In this document: piece after piece, positions 18,861-26,492 of the stretch
How the letters are laid out: each line of letters opens with the position of its first letter
How positions within the stretch are numbered: position 1 is the stretch's first letter
Origin: SCGC-AG-212-J23 sp036406675
GTDB taxonomy: Bacteria > Pseudomonadota > Gammaproteobacteria > Burkholderiales > SG8-39
Reading direction: 5' to 3'
Assembly: GCA_036406675.1 (NCBI GenBank)
Contig: DASXAO010000047.1
Location: forward strand, 1 to 64,000
Length of the DNA stretch: 64,000 nucleotides
The notes under the pieces: model-generated
Seen by the model: only the letters and a program-made list of their open reading frames with translations
What the model was told of the DNA's origin: nothing
Databases searched by the model: none
Program-made: the position numbers and the translations under genes

Positions 18861-21638
18861 CTAGGGTCGCTCAGCGGTCGGCGGCGCGCACCCGCGCGCG
18901 GCCCAGGCGGAGAGCGCCGCGTCGGGCTGGCGCATCCAGCCCATCAGTTGCGGTCCCTGATCGCCCAGCAGGCAGTGATGAAAAGCGGTGACCGCCTGCG
19001 CGCGAGGCGTCATGGCGTCGAACACCGCCTTGTCGACCACGGCAGGCGGGCGCCGATGCGCGAGCGCGTCGATCGCGAGGTGCTCGGCGGCAACCGGGGC
19101 GAAGGCAGGGTCGGACGCGCCGCGCCGCGCGGCGATGGCGACGGCCTGCGCGCCGCTGCCGAGGAGCCAGCGCGGAAGCTCGACCAGCCCGGTGCGGCGC
19201 AGGACGAAGGCGATGTCGCTCCAGTAGTTGTAGTCGGCGCCGCGCAGCTCGGGGAAAAGCGTCCGGTCGAGGATCGCGCGGCGGCGAAACGCTTCCGGGC
19301 TTTCCGCCAGCACCGCGGAAGGAAGGATCGCGGCCCAGGGGCTCGTCTCGAGGCGACGGCGACCCGACTCGGCGTCCATGAGCCACAGCGCGTGCCGCGG
19401 CGGCTCGGAATGGAGCGCAGAGCCGATCCGGCGGGGGTGGTCGTCGACGAGCGGCGCGGTACCCGCGGTCAGCTCGCGCAGCGCGTCGGCGTCGGCCATG
19501 AAGAGCGCGGCGAGCTCCGCCGGGCTGTCGACGCCGAGGCGCCGCAACTCGCTCCCCGTCCGCTCGAGCTTCCAGAGCCGCGAAAACTGCTCGCGGGTCA
19601 CGGGCGCGATGCCGCCGCGGCTGCCGACGAGGATCCAGTCGCGGTGAAATCCAGACCAGAGGGAGCAGTCCTCGAACGCTTCGCAGAAGGCGCGGATGAT
19701 GGCGAGCGCCTCGTCCTCGAGCACGAGATACGCGGGGAGCCAGTAGGTGGCGATCCCGGCGGGATTGAGGTGGTCCTTGACGAGCTCGAAATACTCGCGC
19801 GTGTAGAGCGAAGCGACCCCCGCCATCTTCGGCGGCGGCGGCTCGCCGGTGATGAGGTCGTAGCGCCCCGACGTGGCCTGCAGGAAGAAGCGGCCGTCCT
19901 CGACGCGCGTGCGCACGCGCGGGTCGCGCAGCGGGTGGCGCGCGGGGTCGGGGTGCACGATGCTGCTCATCTCGAGGATGTCCTTCGACACGTCGACGAC
20001 CTCGAGCGAGCGCAGGTCGGGAAGGTCGGTGAGCGCGCTCGCCGTCATGCCGACGCCGAAGCAGATGAGCAGCGCGCGCTCGATCTTCGGATGGAGGGCG
20101 GCCGGGAGGTACGCGAAAAGCTTCATGTAGCGCTGTATGCCGATGGCCGTGGAGGCCATGGAGTACGAGTTGGTGGCGAGGCGCAGGAACAGCGGCTCGC
20201 CGAGAAAGTCGTGCGCGAGGTAGAACGTGGTCTGCTCGAGGCCCTCGCGCGCCGCCACGATGCGGCCGGCGAAGCGCTGCTCGACGCCGCGCCAGTGCTT
20301 TTCGGCCATCGTGCCGAACGGAAACAGGACGAGCGCAGCCGCGGCGGCGAGCGCGGGACGAAGCGCGCGCCAGGGCGACGCTTCGGCGCGGGGAATGACG
20401 AGCACGGCCACGGCATAGACCAGCGCCAGCGCGAAGAACGAGCGCTCGAGGCCGAGCACCGGCAGCAGGACGAACGCGCCGACGAGCGACCCGAGCATCG
20501 CCCCGAGCGTGTTGGCGAGCGTGAGCGCGCCGGTCGCGACGCCGGCGTCGTCCATGCCGCTTCGCAGCCGCTCGCCCAGCGCGGTGAAGAGGAAACCGGA
20601 GAGGAGGGCCGGCGGCGCGAGGAGGAACGCGCACAGAACCGCGGCGCTCGGCGGCGACTGCGCGTGCACGGGCGCGAGGCGCGCGAGCAGCCAGGGATAA
20701 GCGGCGTATGCGCCGACCACCGCGAGCGCCGCGCCCGCCCCCGCAGCGCGCGCCAAGCCGGAGGAAAGCGGCCGGCGGCGCGCAACGCCGGCCGCGACGA
20801 GGCCGCCGAGGCCGATCCCGGCCAGCACTACCGCGAGCATCACTGCGAAGAGGAGCGGGGTGCCATCGATGAAGAGAAGCAGGAAGCGAAAGCCGACCAC
20901 TTCCAGCGCGAGAAGCGCGCCTCCCGCCAAAAAAGCAGCCGCGAGGACGCGCCCTCGTCCCACAAACGCTTCACTGGAAAAAGAAAAACGAAATTCCTGG
21001 TTCTTGATGGTTCCCGAGATGCGCAGGGCGATGAGCGCCGCGGCGAGGTTGCACGCGGCGCCGGCGAAGCCGCTGCCCCGCAGCCCGAGCGACGGAATGA
21101 GCACGAGCTCGGCGCCGAGCGTGCCCGCAACCGCGCCGAGCGTGTTGATGCCGTAGAGGCGGCCGAGCGCGAAGCCGTAGCTGCCGGTGAGCCCTTCCAG
21201 CGGCTTCGCGACCAGCGGCAGGCTCGCGCCGAGCGCCGTGGCGGGGATCAGCATGAGGACGAAGGCGATGCCAAGGCGCGCGGCGTCGAGGGCGGCGACG
21301 TGGTCCACGAGCGGCGCGAGGAGCGGGCGCAAGAGCGCGGGGAGATGCGGAAAGGCGCCGACGAGCAACGCGCCGGACAGCGCGGCCAGCGTCTCGACCA
21401 GCGCGTAGCCGAGCAGCGGCCGCTTCCAGCGGCGCGCGAGCGCCATGGCCGCCGCATTGCCCAGGCCCAGTCCCGCCATGAACGCCGCGACGACCAGCGC
21501 CGCCGACCACACGCTGTTGCCGACGACGAGGCCGGCCTGGCTGAACCAGACCGTTTCCAGCACGAGCGCGCCCGCGCCGGAGAGGAAGAACATTCCAAGG
21601 ACCGCCGGTAGCGCCGGCGTTGTTATTGTTCTGGCCAC
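18861..21638 (-). CDS. Membrane-fused spermidine-synthase-like protein
   Basis: 925 residues. The first 480 or so are about 12 hydrophobic helices in the arrangement of the MFS-like half of fused MFS/spermidine synthases (opening FLSGAGALVLETVWF). A Rossmann-fold domain like polyamine aminopropyltransferases follows, with ICFGVGMTASAL as the nucleotide loop, then LEVVDVSKDILEM and RYDLITGEPPPPKMAGVASLYTREY. About 220 further C-terminal residues have no motif I recognise. Family members bind decarboxylated SAM, but many fused forms have no proven polyamine activity, so the reaction is open. The gene is monocistronic and convergent with cysN, with 16 bp between stops. The AT-richer patch near 20960-21010 is a helix linker and does not break the frame. 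Confidence 0.82.
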   Translation of the reverse strand: MARTITTPALPAVLGMFFLSGAGALVLETVWFSQAGLVVGNSVWSAALVVAAFMAGLGLGNAAAMALARRWKRPLLGYALVETLAALSGALLVGAFPHLPALLRPLLAPLVDHVAALDAARLGIAFVLMLIPATALGASLPLVAKPLEGLTGSYGFALGRLYGINTLGAVAGTLGAELVLIPSLGLRGSGFAGAACNLAAALIALRISGTIKNQEFRFSFSSEAFVGRGRVLAAAFLAGGALLALEVVGFRFLLLFIDGTPLLFAVMLAVVLAGIGLGGLVAAGVARRRPLSSGLARAAGAGAALAVVGAYAAYPWLLARLAPVHAQSPPSAAVLCAFLLAPPALLSGFLFTALGERLRSGMDDAGVATGALTLANTLGAMLGSLVGAFVLLPVLGLERSFFALALVYAVAVLVIPRAEASPWRALRPALAAAAALVLFPFGTMAEKHWRGVEQRFAGRIVAAREGLEQTTFYLAHDFLGEPLFLRLATNSYSMASTAIGIQRYMKLFAYLPAALHPKIERALLICFGVGMTASALTDLPDLRSLEVVDVSKDILEMSSIVHPDPARHPLRDPRVRTRVEDGRFFLQATSGRYDLITGEPPPPKMAGVASLYTREYFELVKDHLNPAGIATYWLPAYLVLEDEALAIIRAFCEAFEDCSLWSGFHRDWILVGSRGGIAPVTREQFSRLWKLERTGSELRRLGVDSPAELAALFMADADALRELTAGTAPLVDDHPRRIGSALHSEPPRHALWLMDAESGRRRLETSPWAAILPSAVLAESPEAFRRRAILDRTLFPELRGADYNYWSDIAFVLRRTGLVELPRWLLGSGAQAVAIAARRGASDPAFAPVAAEHLAIDALAHRRPPAVVDKAVFDAMTPRAQAVTAFHHCLLGDQGPQLMGWMRQPDAALSAWAARGCAPPTAERP

Positions 21639-21691
21639 GCAGGCGCGAGCTTACCGCATGCGCCCGCGGACCTCCGCGCTCGCGCACCTTC

Positions 21692-22051
21692 CTACGGACG
21701 CACCAGCCGGCCCTCGCGCGTCAATTCGACGCGATCGCCGACCTCGAAGCGCTCGCCGGCCTGCACTACGCTTTGCGTGGTGCCATCGGCCATCTTCAGC
21801 CGGTACGCCATCGTCGCGCTCGTGGCCGGTCCGGCCGTGCCGCCTGCTGCGGCGGGTTCGGAGGCGAGCGACAGGACCGTGGCGGACTCGATGGTGCCGA
21901 TGCCGGCATGACTGGATGCCGGAGATGCCGCCGGGGGAGGGACGGCGGTGGCTTCCGCCGGGCGCTCGGGCGGCGGGTTCGGCGCAGTGGCGGCGCAGGC
22001 CGCGAGCAGCAGCGACATCGCGGCGGTGCAGAGGAGGGTCCCGGACTTCAT
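21692..22051 (-). CDS. Small envelope lipoprotein (paralogue of the one at 9821)
   Basis: 119 residues with a strong lipobox (SLLLAACAAT, Cys at about residue 19), a Pro/Ala-rich linker and a short C-terminal domain ending EVGDRVELTREGRLVRP. The linker is followed by a GIGTIES segment that parallels FGKIESM in the paralogue. Both proteins share the order lipobox, low-complexity linker, G.IES segment, DGT.Q strand and VGDRVELTREG. Function unknown; an outer-membrane anchoring or stress role is a guess. Confidence 0.72.
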   Translation of the reverse strand: MKSGTLLCTAAMSLLLAACAATAPNPPPERPAEATAVPPPAASPASSHAGIGTIESATVLSLASEPAAAGGTAGPATSATMAYRLKMADGTTQSVVQAGERFEVGDRVELTREGRLVRP

Positions 22052-22186
22052 GCCCGTGAGATGCAGTCTTCGTGCCGGCTCGTCCGCTGGTACGAAAGGG
22101 CCATGAAAACGCCGTCCCGCCGTATTGACAGCCGGCATCGCTGCATCACACAGTCCCGAGCGGGGAGACGACTTGAGGAGGGTCGG

Positions 22187-22570
22187 TTGAAGGCCGGTGC
22201 AGCGGCGCTCTTTGTGTGCGCGCTGGTCGCCGTTCCGGGCGCGGCGCTTGCGCAAGGCTGCGGCCGGCTGGTGGCCAGCGTGGACGACGCCCGTGCGATG
22301 CTGCTGCGAGCGGCGAACGAGCCGGCTTTCGAGGCGGCGAAGAGCCAGGCGCTCCGGGCGAAGAACGCGCTGGACGGCGCTGCCCTGTCTTCGATGGACT
22401 GCCAGTGCAAGGCGGCTTATTCCGAGTTCGACACCGCCGCCTGGCGGGCGCGGCGCGCCCGCGACGCGTATTCGCCGAACGAGTACGTCGATTCGCTCGA
22501 TGCGGCGATCCGCGCGTTCAACAATGCGATCGGCGAGTTGAAGTCCTGCGCGGCCGAGCGCGTTCGCTAG
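22187..22570 (+). CDS. Unknown secreted protein, 127 aa
   Basis: The TTG start is preceded by a strong GAGGAGGG site and gives an excellent signal peptide (ALFVCALVAVPGAALA, cleaved before QGCG). The mature part is helical and has four cysteines (near QGCGRL, DCQCKA and SCAAE), which could make two disulfides in the periplasm. No family recognised. An in-frame ATG about 85 bp upstream with AAAGGG is an alternative start but would bury the signal peptide. Confidence 0.6.
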   Translation: MKAGAAALFVCALVAVPGAALAQGCGRLVASVDDARAMLLRAANEPAFEAAKSQALRAKNALDGAALSSMDCQCKAAYSEFDTAAWRARRARDAYSPNEYVDSLDAAIRAFNNAIGELKSCAAERVR

Positions 22571-22578
22571 CGCCCGCC

Positions 22579-22869
22579 GTGACGACGCGAAGCAATCTGG
22601 TCGCCTTCCCGGGCATCGAGCGTGAGCTGGTTCTCGAGCTCGCCGCCGTGCTGGCGCGCTACGGTGCGAGCGCGGCGGCGCAGGAGCGGCTGCGGCGCGC
22701 GCGCCGGCCGGATCCTTTGCTGATGCGCCAGGCGTACCAGGAGCTGCGGCGCCTGGGCGCGCATCACTGGCTGCTCGCGGTAGTGCGGGCATGGCACGAC
22801 GGCCTGTCCGACTTCGAGGCGCTTCGCACCCTGAAGGAAATGAACGCCGACCGGTTCGATTTCAATTGA
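22579..22869 (+). CDS. Unknown small protein, 96 aa
   Basis: A helical soluble protein with many Arg and Leu residues (QERLRRARRPDPLLMRQAYQELRRLG) and a C-terminal TLKEMNADRFDFN. No family recognised. The GTG start lies 8 bp after the stop of the secreted protein, so the two are probably cotranscribed. The end overlaps the opposing small gene by 8 bp. Confidence 0.5.
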   Translation: MTTRSNLVAFPGIERELVLELAAVLARYGASAAAQERLRRARRPDPLLMRQAYQELRRLGAHHWLLAVVRAWHDGLSDFEALRTLKEMNADRFDFN

Positions 22870-23059
22870 ACCCGCGCAACCGCAGCACCCGCCCGTCCAC
22901 GGCATAGATCGCGCTGCCGTAGTAGTTGCCGACCACGAGAAATTTCGCGTCGCCGGCCTGCGTCTCGTTGCCGGTGGCGTCGAAATAGCGCTCGCTCACG
23001 CCGAGGTATCCGCCCATGTATTCGGCCGCGTCGATCACGTTCTTTGGGATCTCGCCCAC
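22862..23059 (-). CDS. Unknown small protein, 65 aa
   Basis: A compact alpha/beta protein with an EYMGGYLGVSERYF segment, a predicted strand pair (KFLVVGNYYGSAIYAV) and a basic end. No family recognised. The GTG start is preceded by GGAG with 7-nt spacing. A TTG 18 bp upstream (23077) is in frame but has no ribosome site. Confidence 0.5.
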   Translation of the reverse strand: MGEIPKNVIDAAEYMGGYLGVSERYFDATGNETQAGDAKFLVVGNYYGSAIYAVDGRVLRLRGFN

Positions 23060-23181
23060 CTTTTTTCTCCGCGACAATGTTGTGGGGCGAAAAATACCCG
23101 GGCGGGCGCCGTGGTGACGGACAACGGGAAAAGTAGCATCCGCCGCTTCAGGGCGTGCGCTGCGGCGCTACTTCGGCAGGG

Positions 23182-23520
23182 CTAGGCGGGGCTCGGCGGG
23201 CGAACGGGTGCCGGGCGCGGCGGGCGCAGGTGCAGCGGAATCCAGGACACGGCGACGTCGCCGTGGATGAAGGTCTGGCAGGCCATGCGGTGGCCGGCGG
23301 CAAAGTCCGCCTCGGAGAGGTGGTTGCGCTCCTTGTCCTTGATGGCGTCGGTGTTCTCGAGCCCGCGCTCGATCTTGCACTTGCAGGTGCCGCACAGGCC
23401 GGCGCCGCACTTGAACGGAATTCCGCCCTTTTCGCGGATCGACAGGCGCAGGAGGTTGCCGGGCTCGGCCGCGGTGACGACCTTGCCCTCGTTCGTGATG
23501 AAGGTGACCGTGACGGGCAT
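23182..23520 (-). CDS. [2Fe-2S] ferredoxin (last gene of leftward arm)
   Basis: 112 residues with the plant-type ferredoxin cluster motif FKCGAGLCGTCKC and the distal Cys in RMACQTF, so four cluster ligands are present. Such ferredoxins pass single electrons to oxygenases and similar enzymes. A Pro-rich tail (RPPRPAPVRPPSPA) extends past the fold. Its ATG directly abuts the stop of the 97-aa unknown gene. Position opposite the diiron oxidase gene suggests it is an electron donor for that enzyme (inference). Confidence 0.85.
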   Translation of the reverse strand: MPVTVTFITNEGKVVTAAEPGNLLRLSIREKGGIPFKCGAGLCGTCKCKIERGLENTDAIKDKERNHLSEADFAAGHRMACQTFIHGDVAVSWIPLHLRPPRPAPVRPPSPA

Positions 23521-23814
23521 TCAGATCCTCTCGAGCGACACGTCCAACGTTCCCAGGCCCGCCAGGCTGCGCAACTCGCGGCGCGCCTTCTCCAGGCTGT
23601 CGAAGCGCGGCAGGAACTTGGACGGCACGAAGTTCACCGCCGCGGGGGAGGCCTCGTCGACGATCTTCACCTTCGGCTCGCCCTCGATCTGTGCGATCAC
23701 GAATCGGGCGCGCTTGCGCCCGCAAAAGAGATAGTCGTAGGTTTCCACCGGCTTCAGACCGTCGCCCGCCTCGGTGCGGAACTGGCCCGGCTTGCTCGTC
23801 AGGATGACGTACAT
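23521..23814 (-). CDS. Unknown 97-aa protein between two ferredoxin genes
   Basis: No family recognised. Visible features: an N-terminal strand (YVILTSKPGQF), a central segment ETYDYLFCGRKRARFVIAQ, and a Leu/Arg-rich C-terminal helix pair. One Cys and no cluster motif, no signal peptide. It overlaps the upstream ferredoxin gene by 16 bp and abuts the downstream one, so its dose is locked to the ferredoxins. A small coupling or effector subunit for an oxygenase-type complex is the simplest guess. Start ATG chosen for size and overlap. Confidence 0.6.
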   Translation of the reverse strand: MYVILTSKPGQFRTEAGDGLKPVETYDYLFCGRKRARFVIAQIEGEPKVKIVDEASPAAVNFVPSKFLPRFDSLEKARRELRSLAGLGTLDVSLERI

Positions 23815-24125
23815 GGCGGCGTCGCCGGCACCAGGTTTTCCTGCGTCAGCGCCAGGTCGTGGCTGATCCAGAGCTGGCAGCAAAGGCGATAGCCGAGCTG
23901 CAGCCGCTCGCCGAGCAGCTTCTGCTCCTTCCAGTTGGGCGGCGGCAGGTGCTCGCCGCCCTTGAGGATGTGGCTCGCGCAGGTGCCGCATTGGCCCATG
24001 CCGCAGCGGTACTTGAGGTGCGGCCAGGGAAATTGCTTGATGCCGGCGCGCACCACGAGGTTGGTGTTCTCCTTCACCTCGCCCTCGTACACCTCGCCGC
24101 CTTTGTGGACGGTGATCTTCGGCAT
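23799..24125 (-). CDS. [2Fe-2S] ferredoxin (first gene of leftward arm)
   Basis: 108 residues. Cluster ligands sit in YRCGMGQCGTCASHI and in RLCCQLW. The spacing and the PKITVHKGGEVYEG start match plant-type [2Fe-2S] ferredoxins. It differs clearly from the second ferredoxin of the same operon, so the two may have different redox partners or potentials. The ATG lies only 3 bp from the operator-like TTGTATACGA, which leaves no normal ribosome site and suggests control at or near the start. Confidence 0.85.
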   Translation of the reverse strand: MPKITVHKGGEVYEGEVKENTNLVVRAGIKQFPWPHLKYRCGMGQCGTCASHILKGGEHLPPPNWKEQKLLGERLQLGYRLCCQLWISHDLALTQENLVPATPPCTSS

Positions 24126-24128
24126 GGC

Positions 24129-24138
24129 TTGTATACGA
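24129..24138. promoter_or_regulatory. Operator-like site, left copy (TTGTATACGA)
   Basis: Differs by one base from the perfect palindrome at 24215-24224. It lies immediately upstream of the first ferredoxin start. GntR/FCD regulators bind short palindromes of this TNGTATACNA kind, and such a regulator is encoded at the end of the rightward operon. Confidence 0.5.
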
Positions 24139-24188
24139 CGCCCGGGTTCGACCTGGGCTGCCCTGTACCCCTTCCTGCGAAACCTGGA

Positions 24189-24216
24189 TTGACCTGCCTC
24201 AAGAGTCTAGTATATT
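24189..24216 (+). promoter_or_regulatory. Sigma70-like promoter of the diiron-oxidase operon
   Basis: TTGACC (24189-24194) and TATATT (24211-24216) are separated by 16 bp. Transcription would start near 24223, about 55 bp before the ATG. The perfect palindrome TTGTATACAA begins within the -10 element, a classic repressor position. The opposite strand carries TATACT at 24209-24214, a possible leftward -10. Confidence 0.5.
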
Positions 24217-24224
24217 GTATACAA
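24215..24224. promoter_or_regulatory. Operator-like perfect palindrome TTGTATACAA, right copy
   Basis: A 10-bp perfect palindrome in an AT-rich pocket of GC-rich DNA, overlapping the predicted -10 and start of transcription. It matches the left copy 86 bp away at 9 of 10 positions. The most likely ligand is the FCD-type GntR protein encoded at 27935-28588. Confidence 0.6.
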
Positions 24225-24276
24225 CATTGCAATTTTCCTAGGATTGCAGCCCTTCCCAGCCCTTCCAGGAGACCTC

Positions 24277-25047
24277 ATGGCCGAGCTCATGAACCAGGAC
24301 CACTTCCGCACCGCCCTCGAAAACGCGATCAAGGGCAGGGCCGCCACCAAGGCGCCGTTCAGCGTCGCCTGGGCGAGCGGGAAGCTCTCCCGAGAGCACC
24401 TCGCGCGCTGGGCGGAGAACCACTACCACTACGTCGGCCCCTTCGCCGACTACCTCGGCTACATCTACGCGCGCATGCCGGACGAGTTCCAGGACGCCAA
24501 GGACTTCCTGCTGCACAACATGTACGAGGAAGAGATCGGCGGGGACCGGCATACCGATCTCCTGATCCGCTTCGCCGAAGCCTGCGGCACCACGCGCGCC
24601 CGCGTCACCAATCCCGACAACATGTCGGCCACCACGCGCGGCCTGCAAAGCTGGTGCTACGCCACCGCCATGCGCGAGGATCCGATCGTCGCCGTGGCGG
24701 GCCTGGTGGTCGGGCTCGAGTCGCAGGTGCCGTCGATCTACCGCAAGCAGACGCCCACGCTGCGCGAGAAGTACAAGTTCACCGACCAGGAGGTCGAGTT
24801 CTTCGACCTGCACATCGTGTCCGACGAGATCCACGGTGAGCGCGGCTACCAGATCGTGCTCGAGCACGCGACCACCCCCGAGCTGCAGCGCCGCTGCCTC
24901 AAGATCTGCGAGGTCGGCGCGCAAATGCGGCTCTCGTACACGACGGCCCTCTACTACGACTACGTGGCGAACGATGTTCCGCTCGCCGAGCTCGACATGG
25001 CCGAGAGGCAGGTCCCCGCCGGCGAGCGGGCGCTGCTGCAGGCATGA
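24277..25047 (+). CDS. Heme-oxygenase-like diiron oxidase (TenA/PqqC/CADD fold)
   Basis: 256 residues, all-helical, soluble. The PqqC/TenA-type core is visible in RWAENHYHYVGPF, MYEEEIGGDRHTDLL, VGLESQVPSIY and FFDLHIVSDEIHGERGYQ. A complete set of candidate metal ligands is present: E85, H92, E148, H179, D183 and H186. Its spacing (E-x6-H, then E, then H-x3-D-x2-H) is that of HDO-type diiron enzymes such as CADD. TenA thiaminases and PqqC lack this set, so an O2-activating oxidase is more likely than thiamin salvage. HDO members cleave or hydroxylate small amines, fatty acids or amino acids. It heads an operon with an aldehyde dehydrogenase and is divergent from two ferredoxins, so a substrate giving an aldehyde product is plausible. 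AGGAGA precedes the ATG. The substrate is unknown. Confidence 0.82.
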   Translation: MAELMNQDHFRTALENAIKGRAATKAPFSVAWASGKLSREHLARWAENHYHYVGPFADYLGYIYARMPDEFQDAKDFLLHNMYEEEIGGDRHTDLLIRFAEACGTTRARVTNPDNMSATTRGLQSWCYATAMREDPIVAVAGLVVGLESQVPSIYRKQTPTLREKYKFTDQEVEFFDLHIVSDEIHGERGYQIVLEHATTPELQRRCLKICEVGAQMRLSYTTALYYDYVANDVPLAELDMAERQVPAGERALLQA

Positions 25048-26492
25048 GCATGCAGTTCATGAACCTGATCGGCGGCGAGCCCGTCGCCGCGTCCACGGGG
25101 CGGACCTTCGACGACGTCAATCCCGCCGACACGCGCGACATCGTCGGACGCTTCCAGGCGTCGAGCGCCGCCGACGCAGCCGCGGCGGTCAACGCCGCCG
25201 CCGGCGCGTTCGACGCCTGGCGCAGGCATCCGGTCTCGAAGCGCGCGAAGGTGCTGCAGGGCGCGGCCGACTATCTCGAGGCGAACGTCGGGCGCTTCGC
25301 CGAGGAGCTGACGCGCGAGGAGGGCAAGTCGATCGCCCTCGCCAAGGACGAGATCCTGCGCTCGGCGCAGACGCTGCGCTTCTACGCGGTGGAGGGCCAG
25401 TCGTTCACCGGCGAGACTTTCCCGAACGACGACCCCGACATGCTGGTCTACACCGCGCGCGAGCCGCTCGGCGTGGTATCGGTCATCACGCCCTGGAACT
25501 TCCCGATCTCGATTCCGGCGCGCAAGATCGCGCCCGCGCTCATCACCGGCAACACAGTGGTGTTCAAGCCTTCTTCCGATGCGCCGCTCATCGGCTATCG
25601 CCTCGCGCAGGCGCTGCTCGAGGCGGGCCTGCCCAAAGGCGCGCTGAACTTCCTCACCGGCGCCGCGGCGGACGTGGGCGCGGCGATCACGGAACCGGCG
25701 GCGGTCCGCGCGGTGTCCTTCACCGGCTCGACCGCGGCGGGCGAGCACATCCACCGCTCGGTGCCGCTCACCACGCGCACGCAGATGGAGCTCGGCGGCA
25801 AGAATCCGCTCATCGTGATGGAGGACGCCGACCTCGACAAGGCGGTCGAACTCGCGGTGAAGGGCGGGCTTTCGCTCAGCGGCCAGGCCTGCACCGGGAC
25901 GAGCCGGCTGCTGGTTCACGCGCAGGTGCGCCTCCGCTTCACCGAGAAGCTGCTCGCCAAGGTGAAGGCGCTGCGCGTCGGCAGCGGCATGGACCCGGCG
26001 GCGGAGATCGGCCCGCTCGCCTCGCGCAGGCAGCTCGACACGGTGCTGCGCTACGTCGACCTCGGCAAGCGCGAGGCTACGCACCTCCACGGCGGCGAGC
26101 GCCTCGCCGGCGAGGGCTTCGAGCACGGCTACTATGTCTCGCCGGCGGTGTTCACCGACGCCAAGCCCTCCATGCGCATCGCGCGCGAGGAGATCTTCGG
26201 GCCGGTGCTCGCCATCATCGAAGTCACGGGCTACGAGGACGCGCTCGCGGTGGCGAACGACACCGACTACGGGCTCTCGGCCGCGATCGCCACGAGGAAC
26301 CCGGCGTACATGCACCGCTTCGCGCGCGACATCCAGTCCGGCACGGTGAAGATCAACCGCACGACCACCGGCAATCTGGTCAACGCGCCTTTCGGCGGGC
26401 TCAAGCGCTCGAGCACCTCGACCTTCCGCGAGTCCGGCCGGGCGGGGCTCGAGTTCTACACGCAGATCAAGACGGTGTACCAGGGGCTATGA
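25044..26492 (+). CDS. NAD(P)-dependent aldehyde dehydrogenase
   Basis: 482 residues of the ALDH superfamily, oxidising an aldehyde to the acid in the cytoplasm. Catalytic residues are N152 (TPWNFP), K175, E249 (MELGGKNP) and nucleophile C283 (GQACTGTSR). EIFGPVLA and FGGLKRSSTSTF complete the fold. The closest look is the 2,5-dioxovalerate/succinate-semialdehyde branch, but the substrate cannot be fixed by eye. It starts inside the HDO stop (ATGA), so equal expression is likely, and it could oxidise the HDO product (inference). Confidence 0.92.
   Translation: MSMQFMNLIGGEPVAASTGRTFDDVNPADTRDIVGRFQASSAADAAAAVNAAAGAFDAWRRHPVSKRAKVLQGAADYLEANVGRFAEELTREEGKSIALAKDEILRSAQTLRFYAVEGQSFTGETFPNDDPDMLVYTAREPLGVVSVITPWNFPISIPARKIAPALITGNTVVFKPSSDAPLIGYRLAQALLEAGLPKGALNFLTGAAADVGAAITEPAAVRAVSFTGSTAAGEHIHRSVPLTTRTQMELGGKNPLIVMEDADLDKAVELAVKGGLSLSGQACTGTSRLLVHAQVRLRFTEKLLAKVKALRVGSGMDPAAEIGPLASRRQLDTVLRYVDLGKREATHLHGGERLAGEGFEHGYYVSPAVFTDAKPSMRIAREEIFGPVLAIIEVTGYEDALAVANDTDYGLSAAIATRNPAYMHRFARDIQSGTVKINRTTTGNLVNAPFGGLKRSSTSTFRESGRAGLEFYTQIKTVYQGL

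Noticed and set aside
18948..21611. Long plus-strand frame antisense to the spermidine-synthase-like gene
   Set aside because: Low-complexity Arg/Ala/Gly/Glu translation without motifs; the minus-strand frame encodes a recognisable membrane-enzyme fusion.
24277..25047. Thiaminase II (TenA) for thiamin salvage
   Set aside because: The protein carries a full diiron ligand set absent in TenA, and no thiamin genes or riboswitch were seen nearby.
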